DNA of 6,400 nucleotides, taken from NCBI GenBank assembly GCA_900769885.1, contig CAAGIG010000039.1, positions 1-6,400 of the forward strand, written 5' to 3'. The stretch comes from Rikenellaceae bacterium (GTDB lineage: Bacteria; Bacteroidota; Bacteroidia; Bacteroidales; UBA932). Under the pieces are notes generated by a model, which made no database searches, was not told where the DNA came from, and saw nothing but the letters and a program-made list of their open reading frames with translations. Shown here in pieces: positions 6,356 to 6,400 of this stretch. Position 1 is the stretch's first letter; every line of letters begins with the position of its first letter. The position numbers and the translations under genes were made by a program.

Positions 6356-6400
6356 ATGAAAAAGTATTTTCTTTCAATCGTAGCATTAGCAGGTATGCTA
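6356..6400 (+). CDS. N-terminus of a probable exported protein (3' part outside window)
   Basis: Only 15 codons are visible: MKKYFLSIVALAGML. Two lysines followed by a hydrophobic run is the start of a signal peptide. Lipoproteins and fimbrillin-like surface proteins of Bacteroidales often begin this way, but no lipobox or cleavage site falls inside the window, so lipoprotein status is unknown. The leader is A/T-rich with no Shine-Dalgarno, as for the other genes here. It is the first gene to the right of the putative invertible promoter, so in the flipped orientation it would be the candidate target, with a leader of about 370 nt. Confidence 0.7.
   Translation, partial: MKKYFLSIVALAGML

Overview
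The window looks like chromosomal DNA from a member of the Bacteroidota, most likely Bacteroidales. It is AT-rich. Gene starts lack Shine-Dalgarno sequences. Two leftward promoters carry the Bacteroidota -7 element (TATCTTTG, matching TAnnTTTG). Two exported proteins have signal peptides that would be cleaved just before glutamine, as is common in this phylum. This assignment is inferred from those traits; no marker gene is present.

Layout: (1) 1-1655, + strand: the C-terminal ~550 residues of an M3-family zinc oligopeptidase, closed by a strong intrinsic terminator (1679-1713). (2) 1712-2812, - strand: a membrane-anchored calcineurin-like metallophosphoesterase, convergent with the peptidase. 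Its promoter is at 2864-2892 in a short divergent spacer. (3) 2922-4740, + strand: a two-gene exported unit, made of a small secreted protein of unknown function and, 10 nt later, a secreted WG-repeat protein. (4) 4712-5758, - strand: an unnamed ATP-grasp-like protein whose 3' end overlaps the WG-repeat gene tail-to-tail by 29 bp. (5) 5759-6355: about 600 bp of non-coding DNA. (6) 6356-6400, + strand: the first 15 codons of a probably exported protein that runs off the window.

The most interesting part is the non-coding stretch. A perfect 20-bp inverted repeat (5824-5843 and 5993-6012) encloses 149 bp. Just inside its left end is a perfect Bacteroidota -7 promoter element pointing left into the ATP-grasp gene. 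The right-hand copy lies inside a perfect 12-7-12 bp palindrome, the geometry of a tyrosine-recombinase core site. This is how invertible, phase-variable promoters of gut Bacteroidales are built. As drawn, the switch would be ON for the ATP-grasp gene. Flipped, the same promoter would face the exported-protein gene at 6356. No recombinase gene is in the window, so inversion is a prediction.

The remaining genes look like ordinary chromosomal functions (peptide turnover, a membrane phosphoesterase, envelope proteins) and share no obvious pathway.
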